Positions 17,163 to 25,670 of a stretch of DNA of 45,336 nt are shown here, piece after piece. The stretch covers positions 1-45,336 of IMG/VR virus record IMGVR_UViG_3300031952_000033, one strand, 5' to 3'. The notes under the pieces were generated by a model. The model was not told the origin of the DNA and searched no databases. It was given only the letters and a program-made list of their open reading frames with translations. The DNA comes from a virus. A program made the position numbers and the translations under genes. Every line of letters begins with the position of its first letter. The stretch's first letter is position 1.

Positions 17163-18413
17163 TTAGATTCTATGTATTATAGCTACTTCCATTAAGCTTC
17201 TAGGGTCCACTGCTCCTATAGGCCTAGCATCATAGTTCCATATCTTATCTATTTCCTTAGAAGGTATCCCATAGTAGTATATCATAGCATTCAATAGTAG
17301 TTGGTCAGCTCCAAAGTTGCTATTATATTCTAAGTTCTTAGCTATATGTTCTTGTATAGTGAATATTAGCTTTGACGGTCCAACATATACTCCGGCATTA
17401 ATAATAAGCTTATTCTTAATCTCATCCCATACTACACCAACATCTGGTGGACCGGTATATTTTACCCAAGTACCATTCACTCTATTCTCAGTTACATAGC
17501 ATACCTTTTCAGTAGCTAGATCAAATAGTGGTTGTATAGGCTTACAGAATTCTATATCATTACCGTCTATTATTAGAATAGTCTCATACCACTGGTACAT
17601 ATACTTAAGAGCTTCCCAAAATGCCCTATGTCTATCACTAGCTAAACATTCATATACCGGTTTAGACTTAATTACTCTAACATTTGGCTTTTTACTTAAG
17701 ACATCTAAAGCATGCTGACTAAGATCATAGTCTATTACTAATATATCTCCATTATACTCACCTTTTCCTTCTAAGCTAGGTAAAAAGGTTCTTAATAGCT
17801 GACTATCCTTAGCTGTAGTAACTACTAGAGTCTTAGACTGTGTAAATGGTATTTTAGATATAAGCCATAGACCAAACTTAGTACCTAGTTTATTTAGTCT
17901 CCATTCAGTATTCTTATCTAGAAACTCTAATACTGCTTTAGAACTGCCAGCATCAGAACTAGACTCTACATCATGTATGAATATATTATCGGTTAGCTTA
18001 CTGTATATTCCTAGTTCTCTATGAACATGGTCGTAGCAGTGTACTGTATCTAAGAATATAAAATCATACTTTTGCTTAGTAACTGATTCCGGTGGATTTA
18101 GACAGTTACAATTTAGAAATTCTACATTACTAAACTTCATCTTCTCAAATCTTTCTAAGGCTAACTTAGTACTTCCATCTGGTACACTACCATTAAAAGA
18201 TATCGTCCACATACCATTATCCATAGTTATTAGCCTACCTTTATGGTTAAGCCTCATAGCAGTTAGAATACATACCGCTGCCCTTCCAGCAAATGTACCA
18301 GTCTCTAGTACTAATTCTGGTTTAGTTTCTAGAGTATAATCAAAGAGCTTCTGAATATACTCCCAGTCATCTATAACGGCTTCATACTGACTATTCATAA
18401 ACTTACTAAACAT
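17163..18413 (-). CDS. Bifunctional methyltransferase-GT8-like glycosyltransferase fusion
   Basis: Residues about 1-190 are a class I SAM methyltransferase of the CmcI/Methyltransf_24 kind: LVLETGTFAGRAAV (SAM loop, 35-48), LITMDNG, and FIFLDTVHCYDHV. Residues about 195-416 are a GT-A glycosyltransferase close to GT8: IIDGNDIEF as the metal-binding DxD-like site (283-286), NAGVYVG (339-345), DQLLLNA (370-376) and a C-terminal His414. The reading frame is open to 18515, but the first 34 codons overlap a cysteine-rich gene, so the ATG at 18413 is chosen. It may build a methylated glycan on capsid, fibre or DNA. Confidence 0.78.
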   Translation of the reverse strand: MFSKFMNSQYEAVIDDWEYIQKLFDYTLETKPELVLETGTFAGRAAVCILTAMRLNHKGRLITMDNGMWTISFNGSVPDGSTKLALERFEKMKFSNVEFLNCNCLNPPESVTKQKYDFIFLDTVHCYDHVHRELGIYSKLTDNIFIHDVESSSDAGSSKAVLEFLDKNTEWRLNKLGTKFGLWLISKIPFTQSKTLVVTTAKDSQLLRTFLPSLEGKGEYNGDILVIDYDLSQHALDVLSKKPNVRVIKSKPVYECLASDRHRAFWEALKYMYQWYETILIIDGNDIEFCKPIQPLFDLATEKVCYVTENRVNGTWVKYTGPPDVGVVWDEIKNKLIINAGVYVGPSKLIFTIQEHIAKNLEYNSNFGADQLLLNAMIYYYGIPSKEIDKIWNYDARPIGAVDPRSLMEVAIIHRI

Positions 18414-18417
18414 TTTC

Positions 18418-18546
18418 TTAACATCTATCTTCACGACTATCAGCCACCTTTTCACAATATTCTTTATAGTTACAATAACTCTCACATAGGCCATGAAACT
18501 TACCATAGTTACCAAAACATGGCGGTTTCTTATTAGGTGTCATCAT
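18418..18546 (-). CDS. Cysteine-rich miniprotein
   Basis: This 42-residue gene is not in long-ORF lists. It begins MMTPNKKPPC and has five further cysteines, including CESYCNYKEYC, a spacing suited to a zinc or Fe-S site. It ends 4 bases before the ATG of the fusion glycosyltransferase. Similar short 'PPCFG'-type cysteine segments are seen in uncharacterised archaeal and phage proteins. The function is unknown. Confidence 0.5.
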   Translation of the reverse strand: MMTPNKKPPCFGNYGKFHGLCESYCNYKEYCEKVADSREDRC

Positions 18547-18574
18547 TATATTCTTTTCTTAGTTCCTTAGTAAA

Positions 18575-19318
18575 TCAATACCTAAAGTCTACATATTCTT
18601 TATTCTTTTTCTTAGTCCAAGGCTTTTCATCGCGTGTAGTCCTAATGTAATCATGTAATAGTTTAGCAGTATTGTCTAATATTATTCTATATCCTAACTT
18701 CCTAGCCTTTAGGCAGTAACCATAATCTTCACTAGCCACCATATCTCCTATAGGATAAAAGTCTAAGTTTCTATCTTGAATAACCTTTCTACTTAAGCAT
18801 AGACAGCCACCACTTGTTATGGCTGGCATATCTACCGGTTTTATTACTTCATTCTGTTTCTTAAGTAAGTATTTATGTCTATCAGTTAGTATTCCCCATT
18901 TACTAGCTACGAATATACCTTCTGGATATATCCTAGTATAAGTCCCACCTACTATATTCTCACCATGACCAGTAAGTTTACTTATCATATCTGTGTCTAT
19001 AGGATAGACGTCATCATCTAGGAATATAGCATAATCCGGATCATACTGTCTTGCAGCTGTTAATAATAGCTGTCTCACATGGGCTATAGTATCATATACT
19101 GTAGTACCTACCTTAACGGCATCTTCCCTAAAGAACACTCTAATAATCTTGTACGGTAATTTATAGTTCCTAATGATATATCCTAAAGTATCATCTTTAC
19201 TGTTGTTTTCTAAAAAGAAGGTCATATCCGGCTTAGGATTCAAAAGGTGTATGTGGTAAAATAGTTTACCTAAGAACTTAGTACTATTATAAACCGGTAT
19301 TAGTAAGCATACATTCAT
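18575..19318 (-). CDS. Family 2-like glycosyltransferase
   Basis: The 247-residue GT-A enzyme has the nucleotide-binding start VCLLIPVYNS (3-12), the second block LENNSKDDT, the metal-binding FLDDDVYP (99-106), and the acceptor-side block VASEDYGYCLKARKLGY. It is full length. It lies between the ClpP-like gene and the fusion enzyme and is probably part of one glycan-building set. Whether the acceptor is a virion protein, a host surface polymer or modified DNA is not shown by the sequence. Confidence 0.82.
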   Translation of the reverse strand: MNVCLLIPVYNSTKFLGKLFYHIHLLNPKPDMTFFLENNSKDDTLGYIIRNYKLPYKIIRVFFREDAVKVGTTVYDTIAHVRQLLLTAARQYDPDYAIFLDDDVYPIDTDMISKLTGHGENIVGGTYTRIYPEGIFVASKWGILTDRHKYLLKKQNEVIKPVDMPAITSGGCLCLSRKVIQDRNLDFYPIGDMVASEDYGYCLKARKLGYRIILDNTAKLLHDYIRTTRDEKPWTKKKNKEYVDFRY

Positions 19319-19362
19319 AGTATTTCACTTATTTACTGTAGTTATCCATAACAGGGCATATA

Positions 19363-19956
19363 CTAAACAATTTCTTCTATTAAGCCATATTCTAGAGCTT
19401 CTTCTGCTGAAAACCACCAGTCATGCTTCTTAGTCTTTCTTCCTAGTTTCTTCATAGTTAATTTGCTTCTACTAGATACAATCTCATCTAGCATTTTATT
19501 AAGCCTATCTAGTTCTTCACTTTCTTCTTTTATTTCAGAAGCTTTACCATGAGATATACTGCTTATCTCATGCAGTAAGAACCTAGAATATTTAGAAGCG
19601 GTCCTTTTAGTACCGGCTACCAGAATAATAACTCCCATACTAGCACATAAGCCTCTAGTCTCTACGTTTATCTTCATACCTTTCTTTTTCAAAGCTTCTA
19701 TAGTATTGAATATTAATAGGCCACTAAATACTTCTCCACCTACAGAGTTTAGTATGATAGTTACTTCCTTCACATTTCTATAGAACAAGAATAGAAGCTC
19801 CTTAGATATTTCATTACAGTAGTCTTCAGTAAGCTCACCATGTAGCATTACAATTCTATTCTTTAGTAATACAAGTTCTATTACTTCATTAAGAGACCAA
19901 TTATTTCTCTTATTTAGTAACTCTAATATTTCTTCTTCTCCAAATTCTGGTTCCAT
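19363..19956 (-). CDS. ClpP-like serine protease (S14), possible head maturation protease
   Basis: This 197-residue protein has the ClpP fold: RIVMLHGELTE, the oxyanion strand ILNSVGGEVFSGL (about 69-81), nucleophile Ser106 in CASMGVIILVAG, His129 in RFLLHEIS, and the closing EEALEYGLIEEIV. Such proteases serve as prohead proteases in many phages. Here a second candidate protease-scaffold lies next to the portal, so this one may have another target. The ATG at 19956 has a GGTGAT site four bases away; a GTG further upstream lies inside that site. Confidence 0.82.
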   Translation of the reverse strand: MEPEFGEEEILELLNKRNNWSLNEVIELVLLKNRIVMLHGELTEDYCNEISKELLFLFYRNVKEVTIILNSVGGEVFSGLLIFNTIEALKKKGMKINVETRGLCASMGVIILVAGTKRTASKYSRFLLHEISSISHGKASEIKEESEELDRLNKMLDEIVSSRSKLTMKKLGRKTKKHDWWFSAEEALEYGLIEEIV

Positions 19957-19987
19957 GTCTATCACCTAATAACTACTAGTTTTACTA

Positions 19988-19998
19988 CTATTTAAGCA
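19988..19998 (-). promoter_or_regulatory. TATA-box promoter for the ClpP-like gene
   Basis: GCTTAAATAG on the minus strand lies 31-41 bases before the ATG at 19956. The 49-base gap between 19957 and 20005 holds this box and an AGGTGAT ribosome binding site, and no gene. It may open the late head module. Confidence 0.5.
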
Positions 19999-20005
19999 TT
20001 ACTAT

Positions 20006-20290
20006 TTAGCCAAACAGCACATGTCTAATTCTAAGTTCTAATTCCATAAGAACTTTATCGCCTTTATTAGTAATAAATAACTTAGAATACTTTTTAAGTG
20101 TACTTACATTTGACCTTATTTCAATTAAACCATTATTAAGTAAATAGTCAAACATTGTATAGGAAGTATCAGCACATAGATCAATATATTCTTTACTTAT
20201 CTTTCTTATTATCCAATATCTAGTAGAATCCGGATGCTTCTTTATTATCTTAAGATGTAAGTATTTTTCTAATGTAAGCTTATCCTTCAT
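20006..20290 (-). CDS. Winged-helix regulator
   Basis: The 94-residue protein has the recognition helix and wing typical of archaeal winged-helix regulators: YTMFDYLLNNGLIEIRS, then YSKLFITNKGDKVL. Its ATG at 20290 overlaps the stop of a second winged-helix gene as TAATG, so the pair is co-translated. It may control late genes, since the ClpP-like and capsid genes follow. No ligand-binding domain is present. Confidence 0.6.
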   Translation of the reverse strand: MKDKLTLEKYLHLKIIKKHPDSTRYWIIRKISKEYIDLCADTSYTMFDYLLNNGLIEIRSNVSTLKKYSKLFITNKGDKVLMELELRIRHVLFG

Positions 20291-20640
20291 TACGGTTCTT
20301 CTCCATTTATAGTACATGTTAAAGCTATATTGATTCTAAACCCTAAAGTAAACATTTCCTTAACCCCATCACTTGTAAGAGAATATATAGAAGTTTCTTT
20401 AGTCCTAGAATACCACCATCCATTACCAGACTTACCATGCTTACTTATTTGTTTTACCGCCGCCCTACTCTTAATGAAGTCTATTAGCTTCTCCTTTTTC
20501 ATAACCTTAATTAAATCATAGAATCTAGATATAGCCATTGGATGTCCCAACTTAATCATCTTCTTTCTAACTTCATATACAGTGGTACTATTTCTACTTA
20601 GTAGTTTTAGAATAATATACCTTTCTAGTAGATTCCTCAC
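20290..20640 (-). CDS. PadR-like winged-helix regulator
   Basis: This 116-residue DNA-binding protein has the PadR-type pattern: ERYIILKLLSRNSTTVYEV (helices 1-2), AISRFYDLIKVMKKEKLI (recognition helix), and the wing ending YSLTSDGVKEM. It begins at a GTG that overlaps the previous stop as GTGA. It is followed by the other winged-helix gene, and the two may act together in a switch between replication and virion genes. Confidence 0.65.
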   Translation of the reverse strand: MRNLLERYIILKLLSRNSTTVYEVRKKMIKLGHPMAISRFYDLIKVMKKEKLIDFIKSRAAVKQISKHGKSGNGWWYSRTKETSIYSLTSDGVKEMFTLGFRINIALTCTINGEEP

Positions 20641-20918
20641 CGGACGTCTCCATTCTCTATTATTTTCCTATCTTCATAAGGATGAAGGAACCGTCTTTTA
20701 AATTCATCAATAGCAGAAGCACATACTTTATTAGCATCCATTTTATCATACCATTTACCATGTTCATAGTATGTACGAATAAGCCTAAAGATTACATATG
20801 TTAAGCATCCAGCTAGTTCTTCTTTAGTCATATAAGTAAGCATTCCATTCAGCCTTTTAATTAGCGGGTCTAGCTTATCGTCTATTGGTTCTCTAAGTTT
20901 CTTATTTATGTAGGGCAT
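20637..20918 (-). CDS. DUF6899-like phage protein
   Basis: The 93-residue protein ends with the block FKRRFLHPYEDRKIIENGDV, and has LDPLIKRL and LTYVIFRLI, the marks of a small family very common in tailed viruses next to nucleotide metabolism genes. Its function is unknown. Here too it sits beside a dGTP/dATP diphosphohydrolase-like domain. Start is the ATG at 20918. Confidence 0.6.
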   Translation of the reverse strand: MPYINKKLREPIDDKLDPLIKRLNGMLTYMTKEELAGCLTYVIFRLIRTYYEHGKWYDKMDANKVCASAIDEFKRRFLHPYEDRKIIENGDVR

Positions 20919-21130
20919 AGTTTAAGCCTCTTTAATATAATACTTATTACCCGGTAGATTATTGGCGCCATAGATAAGACTACAGTATATTCCATAAGTA
21001 ACCAGAATATATACTGCTTTAAAGTTAGTTGCTGCACTAAAATACAATAAGGTGTAAGGAATATAGTCCAAACTGTACTACCTACTATACCTTCAATAAT
21101 ATAGTCCCTAATTCTTTTTAGTTTCTTCAT
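20906..21130 (-). CDS. Two-helix membrane protein
   Basis: This 74-residue protein starts MKKLKRIRDY and has two transmembrane helices (about 17-35 and 42-62) with basic ends, so both termini should face the cytoplasm. The ATG at 21130 overlaps the previous stop as ATGA. It resembles DUF2061-type or other short two-helix proteins found in archaeal viruses. The role is unknown. Confidence 0.5.
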   Translation of the reverse strand: MKKLKRIRDYIIEGIVGSTVWTIFLTPYCILVQQLTLKQYIFWLLMEYTVVLSMAPIIYRVISIILKRLKLCPT

Positions 21131-21429
21131 TCTGTATACGCCCAATGATTAGTAAACTTATGATTCTCAAACCAATATATGAACATTGCATTAACCGCTA
21201 TATGAGACATGTGAGATAAACCAGACTCCTTATCTATTAGTTCTCCCTTATGAGCTGCTAATAGATGTCTATACAAAGCTGCTAATAACCTTTCCGGATC
21301 TAAACCCTTCCAGTTATCAGGTGAATACTTCTCAGCACCCATAGTAAGAACCTTAGCCATTTCCTCTATAAACTCTGGTTCTAATAGATTACACATTGGC
21401 TTTTCTTTATCAAACTTTACTGGTTTCAT
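21127..21429 (-). CDS. dATP/dGTP diphosphohydrolase N-terminal-like domain
   Basis: The 100-residue protein matches the dGTP_diPhyd_N domain: KFDKEKPMCNLLEPEFIEEM, VLTMGAEKYSPDNW, LLAALYRHLLAAHKGE, and SGLSHMSHIAVNAMF. The family is widespread in phages and is thought to act on purine deoxynucleotides. It overlaps the deoxyribosyltransferase-like gene by 20 bases. It may alter the dNTP pool to favour viral DNA. Confidence 0.75.
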   Translation of the reverse strand: MKPVKFDKEKPMCNLLEPEFIEEMAKVLTMGAEKYSPDNWKGLDPERLLAALYRHLLAAHKGELIDKESGLSHMSHIAVNAMFIYWFENHKFTNHWAYTE

Positions 21430-21886
21430 TCTTCCTCTTCCACCTTCTTAATTTAGCGAATAATGCCTTTTCAGTAAGAACAACAGCACCATTAGATACA
21501 TTAGCTAGATGTATTAACCAAGGATGCTTAATATACTTTTCACTAGTAAGTATAAAGACTGGCTTCTTACACCACTTAGCACAGTAAAATATTTCCATTG
21601 AACATCCTATACTAGCTTCTTGAATATAGGCCACTAGTGCATCACACTTTCTAATCTTTTTTAAGTCCATATTAACTATATTCTCAGATAGGCCTGCACT
21701 ACTAATACCGTACTCTTTCATTTTACCAGCATCTATAAGAGCTACTTCTGGTCTATCCTTTCTAATACTACCATCCATATTATAGAATGGATTTAAGGTT
21801 TCTATTCCTAATGCTTGCAGCTTAGGACAGAAGTCATCTCGTATATGGTGCCTCATGTGTAGAAAGTGCGCTATGTATACCATCAT
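21410..21886 (-). CDS. Nucleoside 2-deoxyribosyltransferase-like protein
   Basis: The 158-residue protein has the Rossmann-like start MVYIAHFLHMR and the nucleotide-site end IGCSMEIFYCAKW, KPVFILT of the deoxyribosyltransferase family; the Glu in SMEI is the usual nucleophile. Members swap bases on deoxyribose or hydrolyse deoxynucleoside monophosphates. The ATG pair at 21886 overlaps the polymerase stop as ATGA. With the next gene it may recycle host nucleotides into viral DNA synthesis. Confidence 0.7.
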   Translation of the reverse strand: MMVYIAHFLHMRHHIRDDFCPKLQALGIETLNPFYNMDGSIRKDRPEVALIDAGKMKEYGISSAGLSENIVNMDLKKIRKCDALVAYIQEASIGCSMEIFYCAKWCKKPVFILTSEKYIKHPWLIHLANVSNGAVVLTEKALFAKLRRWKRKNETSKV

Positions 21887-24411
21887 TTTTTAATCAACCC
21901 TACTATTTTCTTTATCTTCTCTTCTAACCGTTCATAGATATGGTCCCAATTAATCTTATCTATAAACCATTTAGGTATTTCCATATCCTCTGTTATAGAT
22001 ATACCGGTAAGATGCATAGGATAATCTCTCCACTTCCATTCAGTAGGAAATATACTATCGTCAACAAATAATGTCTTTTGCTCTTTGTGTATTTTACCCT
22101 TAACTATAATAGGTAATCTTCTAGGCTTATCTCCTAACATAAATTCAGTATTAAGGTATGTATTAGAGTAAATAGCCGACTTGATATGTGAAGGCATTGT
22201 CTTTCTACCGTTCTTATCCAACTTAGGATAATCGGTTAGTTTACCTCTAATCTGTAATGGATACGCTACCTCTAATGGACTATATTCTTTAAGCTTAATC
22301 CGCTGTAATACTTCACTAGATATTAGACCTACCCGGGCGTATTCTTTATTCAGTACAGCTTTTACTATTCCTTCTACAGATACCTTCTCTATATCACTAC
22401 TATCAGACCTAATAGATTCTAAACCTTTAAAATCGTAGTCATCCTTATAGCCTTTCTTTTCATCCCAAAAGGACTTACCAGCGTAATTCTTCTTAGCTAT
22501 TAGTAAGAATGAATAATATATCTTCTTTAGTCCTAAACCAGAAGGAGCAGAAGGTAAACCATAGGTCTCTTTAAAGAACTTAGCTAGTTCTACATTAAGA
22601 TACTCCTGTAGTTCTTTACCCTCTTTGACAGCTGCTTCTTTATCTCTAGCCTTAAGTGGTACAAAGCTCGAATCTGTATCTCCATATACTAACTGATAAC
22701 CACAACCTTCTAGAATCTTAGCTATTTGCTCAATTCCTATCCTACCTAGAATAGCTGTAGCACCAGTACATTCTTGTCTATATAACCTGAATGATGGATA
22801 ATCCATTACTCCATAAATAGCATTAGTCATTTTCTTAATGTTAAATATCCTTCTATACCAAGCCTTAATCTTTATTTCATTTTTACTAGCAATAGCCGCC
22901 TTATAGTAAACTTCATACTCATCTCTTTTCTTAAAGAAAAAGTCTATAAGCTGAACCATTAGTCCTATAGGCCTCTTAACAAACTTGAATACCTTATCCT
23001 TATATGTAATAGTAAAGCATGGTCCCTTATAGTCCGGTTCTCTATATGTTTCTGGTGAAATATTAAAGGCCTTAATCAGTGATGGATATTCCCTATTAAA
23101 GTCAAACTGAGCTATATATTCATATTCACCCGGCTTAGGTTCTATTACTACCGCACCTAGTAAAGATTCTGTATTCTTAGCTGCTTTAAAGCTAGTCCTA
23201 AGAACTACCTTACCGTTTATGAATCTCATTAAGGCTGTATCTAATACCCTATAGTTAAGTAGTACCTCATGGAATAGAGCTCCAAACTCTTTCCTTAAGT
23301 CGTCAAACATTTCTACTAGTTCATATTTATCATCTAAAGCTTTTATAATTAGAACGTCATTAACATTCCTACTGAATAGTATTCCCGGTTCATTATCCCA
23401 TATCCATTGAGTAGGTTTCTTAAGTGGTATTTTCTCTATATTTAGACCTTCCTCTTCAGCTACTGCTCCTAGACTATATGATCTAAGCTCTGCATCTGTA
23501 AATCTCTTAAAGGCCTTAAGTAAGTCGAATAGTATTCTACCTTTAATCTTATACGGTAGTCTCTTCCAACTAAAACTAAAGAAAGGACTTAAGCCTTTAG
23601 GATCAAGATTATTAGCTTGCATCCTTTGGGTCCACTTTATTATATCGTACCGGTCTAGGTTCCAAGCAGTAAACAGATCCGGATCAAAGTCCTTTACCAT
23701 TGTTAATAGGGCATCTAGTAATAGTCCTTCTGTCTTACAAGCTAGAATAACATGGTTAGGTATAACCTTCTTAAACTCCGGTGGCTTTCTCCACTTACTA
23801 TTAATCACATACAAAGTATAAAGTGTATCTAAGTAGTTATCATAGAAGCTTACTATAGGTATAGATTCTTCTTTCTTAGGTCCAGATCCACACTGTTTAG
23901 TAGATAGGGCCTCAAAGTCTATAAACCACTTTCTAAGTTTAATATCCATATCTATCGGAATAAGTTTACCAGACTTTGTTATCTCTACTCCAGATTTTAT
24001 TTTCTTATCTATTAAGAACCGTATTGGTAACATTGTAGGAGTAGACAAGTCTCCTTCAAAGGTAAATACCGGTTCTCCAGCAGCAACTTTATTATACTTA
24101 TTCAAAAAGTGTATTAGACCAGTAACATACTTACTGTCTTTAAGGGTAATCTTAGTTAAAGCCTTCTTAGTTAACGTTCTAGCCTTAACACCTTCTACAT
24201 CTTTTAGGTACTTAGTAAGTGAATACTCATCTAAGTCCTTAATGAACTTGTAATCTTCTTCGGTAATATAAATATAAGGATAGTATCTATTTCTCCATAT
24301 CTTCTTATTTCCATCTGCATCCCGGCCAATAAGGACTACAGCTGGTATTTCTTGGCCTTTCTTATCTTTAGCCATTAATGTTTCGGCTGTTATTATTCCT
24401 ATCTTGGTCAT
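21883..24411 (-). CDS. polB: Family B DNA polymerase with proofreading exonuclease
   Basis: The 842-residue replicative polymerase is full length. Exo I is WFIDFEALS (Asp165, Glu167), Exo II NLDRYD (251-256), and Exo III NVND352. Polymerase motif A is DFNREYPSLI (437-446), motif B KKMTNAIYG (526-534), motif C VYGDTDSS (575-582), and the KKxY motif KKNY (640-643). Motif A has Arg where SLYPS enzymes have Ser, and the Exo III Tyr is replaced by Arg348, so proofreading efficiency may differ. No protein-primed (TPR) insertions are evident, so it should be RNA- or DNA-primed. Confidence 0.95.
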   Translation of the reverse strand: MTKIGIITAETLMAKDKKGQEIPAVVLIGRDADGNKKIWRNRYYPYIYITEEDYKFIKDLDEYSLTKYLKDVEGVKARTLTKKALTKITLKDSKYVTGLIHFLNKYNKVAAGEPVFTFEGDLSTPTMLPIRFLIDKKIKSGVEITKSGKLIPIDMDIKLRKWFIDFEALSTKQCGSGPKKEESIPIVSFYDNYLDTLYTLYVINSKWRKPPEFKKVIPNHVILACKTEGLLLDALLTMVKDFDPDLFTAWNLDRYDIIKWTQRMQANNLDPKGLSPFFSFSWKRLPYKIKGRILFDLLKAFKRFTDAELRSYSLGAVAEEEGLNIEKIPLKKPTQWIWDNEPGILFSRNVNDVLIIKALDDKYELVEMFDDLRKEFGALFHEVLLNYRVLDTALMRFINGKVVLRTSFKAAKNTESLLGAVVIEPKPGEYEYIAQFDFNREYPSLIKAFNISPETYREPDYKGPCFTITYKDKVFKFVKRPIGLMVQLIDFFFKKRDEYEVYYKAAIASKNEIKIKAWYRRIFNIKKMTNAIYGVMDYPSFRLYRQECTGATAILGRIGIEQIAKILEGCGYQLVYGDTDSSFVPLKARDKEAAVKEGKELQEYLNVELAKFFKETYGLPSAPSGLGLKKIYYSFLLIAKKNYAGKSFWDEKKGYKDDYDFKGLESIRSDSSDIEKVSVEGIVKAVLNKEYARVGLISSEVLQRIKLKEYSPLEVAYPLQIRGKLTDYPKLDKNGRKTMPSHIKSAIYSNTYLNTEFMLGDKPRRLPIIVKGKIHKEQKTLFVDDSIFPTEWKWRDYPMHLTGISITEDMEIPKWFIDKINWDHIYERLEEKIKKIVGLIKK

Positions 24412-24427
24412 ATATCAGTAACCCTTT

Positions 24428-24441
24428 CTATTTATATACTT
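24428..24441 (-). promoter_or_regulatory. TATA-box promoter for DNA polymerase
   Basis: AAGTATATAAATAG on the minus strand centres about 25 bases before the ATG at 24411. Archaeal transcription starts about 25 bases after the TATA centre, so the transcript would be leaderless or nearly so. The 65-base gap has no ribosome binding site, in agreement with this. Confidence 0.55.
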
Positions 24442-24476
24442 TACATATACAAAAATAAAGATTAGAAGCTGGATTA

Positions 24477-25634
24477 TTAGTCCATCCAGCCGTCTATTGG
24501 TGTATCTTCTTTAATGCCTTCGTATCCTTGACCTTCTCTTGGTGTCGGTACGACCGCAAAGATTCCAGTTGCTTGTATATTAACGCCGCCATCCTCTAGT
24601 TCTTTCTCATCATTGTAGAACTTAGCTCTCTTAGTCTTACCAAAGACATAGACTTCACTAAGTTCACCAAAGTCTATCGCTATCTGCTCCGGTATTTCTA
24701 CTATTACTAGTTCATCTTCGTTATCTGGATTCATTAAGCCCATCTTAATGGTTCCATAGGCTGTAGGTCTATCAATTCCTAGCCAAGCTACTACACCCTT
24801 AACAAAGATTCTCCGGTCCCATGCATCTTTAAACTTCTCATGGTGGTCCTCTACTCCACTAATAGGAGTCCATTTGCCTTCCAAAGTAGCATCTATTACG
24901 GCTTTAATGTCTACATCTTCTTTGACTGCTTTGAATACGCTTAGAGTATCTTCAGCTGAACTGGAACCAAGCTTAATGTCGTCATCAACTTCTTCTTTGA
25001 TTATAGCAGATACTTGGCATGGTACGTAGTTCTTTACTTTGTCCCATCCTCTAGCTAGTCTGTTGTCGCTTGTCTGAATAGAACCGTACTTATAAGTTGC
25101 TTCTCCATTGTGTCTAAAGAAGCCATAAAGGGTACGTTCTAGTACGTGTAGTTTAGGATCAAGCACTTGTAGGTACTTAGGATTATCCCGGCCGTAAATC
25201 TTCTGTCTCTGGTCTAGGATACTACCATCACCATCTATAATTTGAGCTTCTATTGCCGCTTGTACACCGTTCTTATTCATGAACTTCTTTGCTGCCCTAC
25301 GGACCTGTTCTGCTTTGTCCCATATGCCAGCATCACCGCTAATGAATCCATAGATTATGGTTGTTTCTTTCTTCTTTTTCAATGGTGCATTCTGCATTAC
25401 CTTCTTTCTACGGTAGATGTTCATTACAGCATTCACTGCTACACGCTCTAGACTAACCTTGACACCTTGCTTCTCTAAGGATACTTTCTCCTCTTCGAAC
25501 TGCCCAACTATAGTATCTATAGGAACTTTGTTAGCTTTAGCCAAGACTATAAGACGGTCATATTCAACAGCATTCATTGTTGGAAGCACTTTTGGTGGTA
25601 AATCAGCTTTAACTACTTTATTTTTCTTAACCAT
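24477..25634 (-). CDS. Probable RPA-like single-stranded DNA-binding protein
   Basis: The 385-residue protein is soluble with long beta-rich stretches compatible with OB folds (about 90-200 and 275-360) and an acidic, Trp-containing C-terminus ending DTPIDGWMD, like the tails of SSB proteins. It lies just upstream of the polymerase gene. Its codon use (ATC/ATT, GTC, GAC) differs from neighbours and resembles the capsid gene, as expected for an abundant protein. It has a strong GAGGTGAT site before the ATG. I recognise no certain zinc motif of RPA, so the call is tentative. Confidence 0.5.
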   Translation of the reverse strand: MVKKNKVVKADLPPKVLPTMNAVEYDRLIVLAKANKVPIDTIVGQFEEEKVSLEKQGVKVSLERVAVNAVMNIYRRKKVMQNAPLKKKKETTIIYGFISGDAGIWDKAEQVRRAAKKFMNKNGVQAAIEAQIIDGDGSILDQRQKIYGRDNPKYLQVLDPKLHVLERTLYGFFRHNGEATYKYGSIQTSDNRLARGWDKVKNYVPCQVSAIIKEEVDDDIKLGSSSAEDTLSVFKAVKEDVDIKAVIDATLEGKWTPISGVEDHHEKFKDAWDRRIFVKGVVAWLGIDRPTAYGTIKMGLMNPDNEDELVIVEIPEQIAIDFGELSEVYVFGKTKRAKFYNDEKELEDGGVNIQATGIFAVVPTPREGQGYEGIKEDTPIDGWMD

Positions 25635-25639
25635 TTATA

Positions 25640-25670
25640 TCACCTCTATTAGTGTAACCTTATTATATAG
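25640..25670 (-). promoter_or_regulatory. TATA box and strong Shine-Dalgarno before the SSB-like gene
   Basis: CTATATAATA (25661-25670, minus strand) is 27-36 bases before the ATG at 25634, inside the end of the preceding gene. AGAGGTGAT at 25639-25647 is the best ribosome binding site in the window. Both together support high expression of the SSB-like protein. Confidence 0.5.

Noticed and set aside
18414-18515. N-terminal extension of the fusion glycosyltransferase from 18515
   Set aside because: It would overlap a cysteine-rich miniprotein in another frame, has no similarity to methyltransferase N-termini, and an ATG at 18413 fits.
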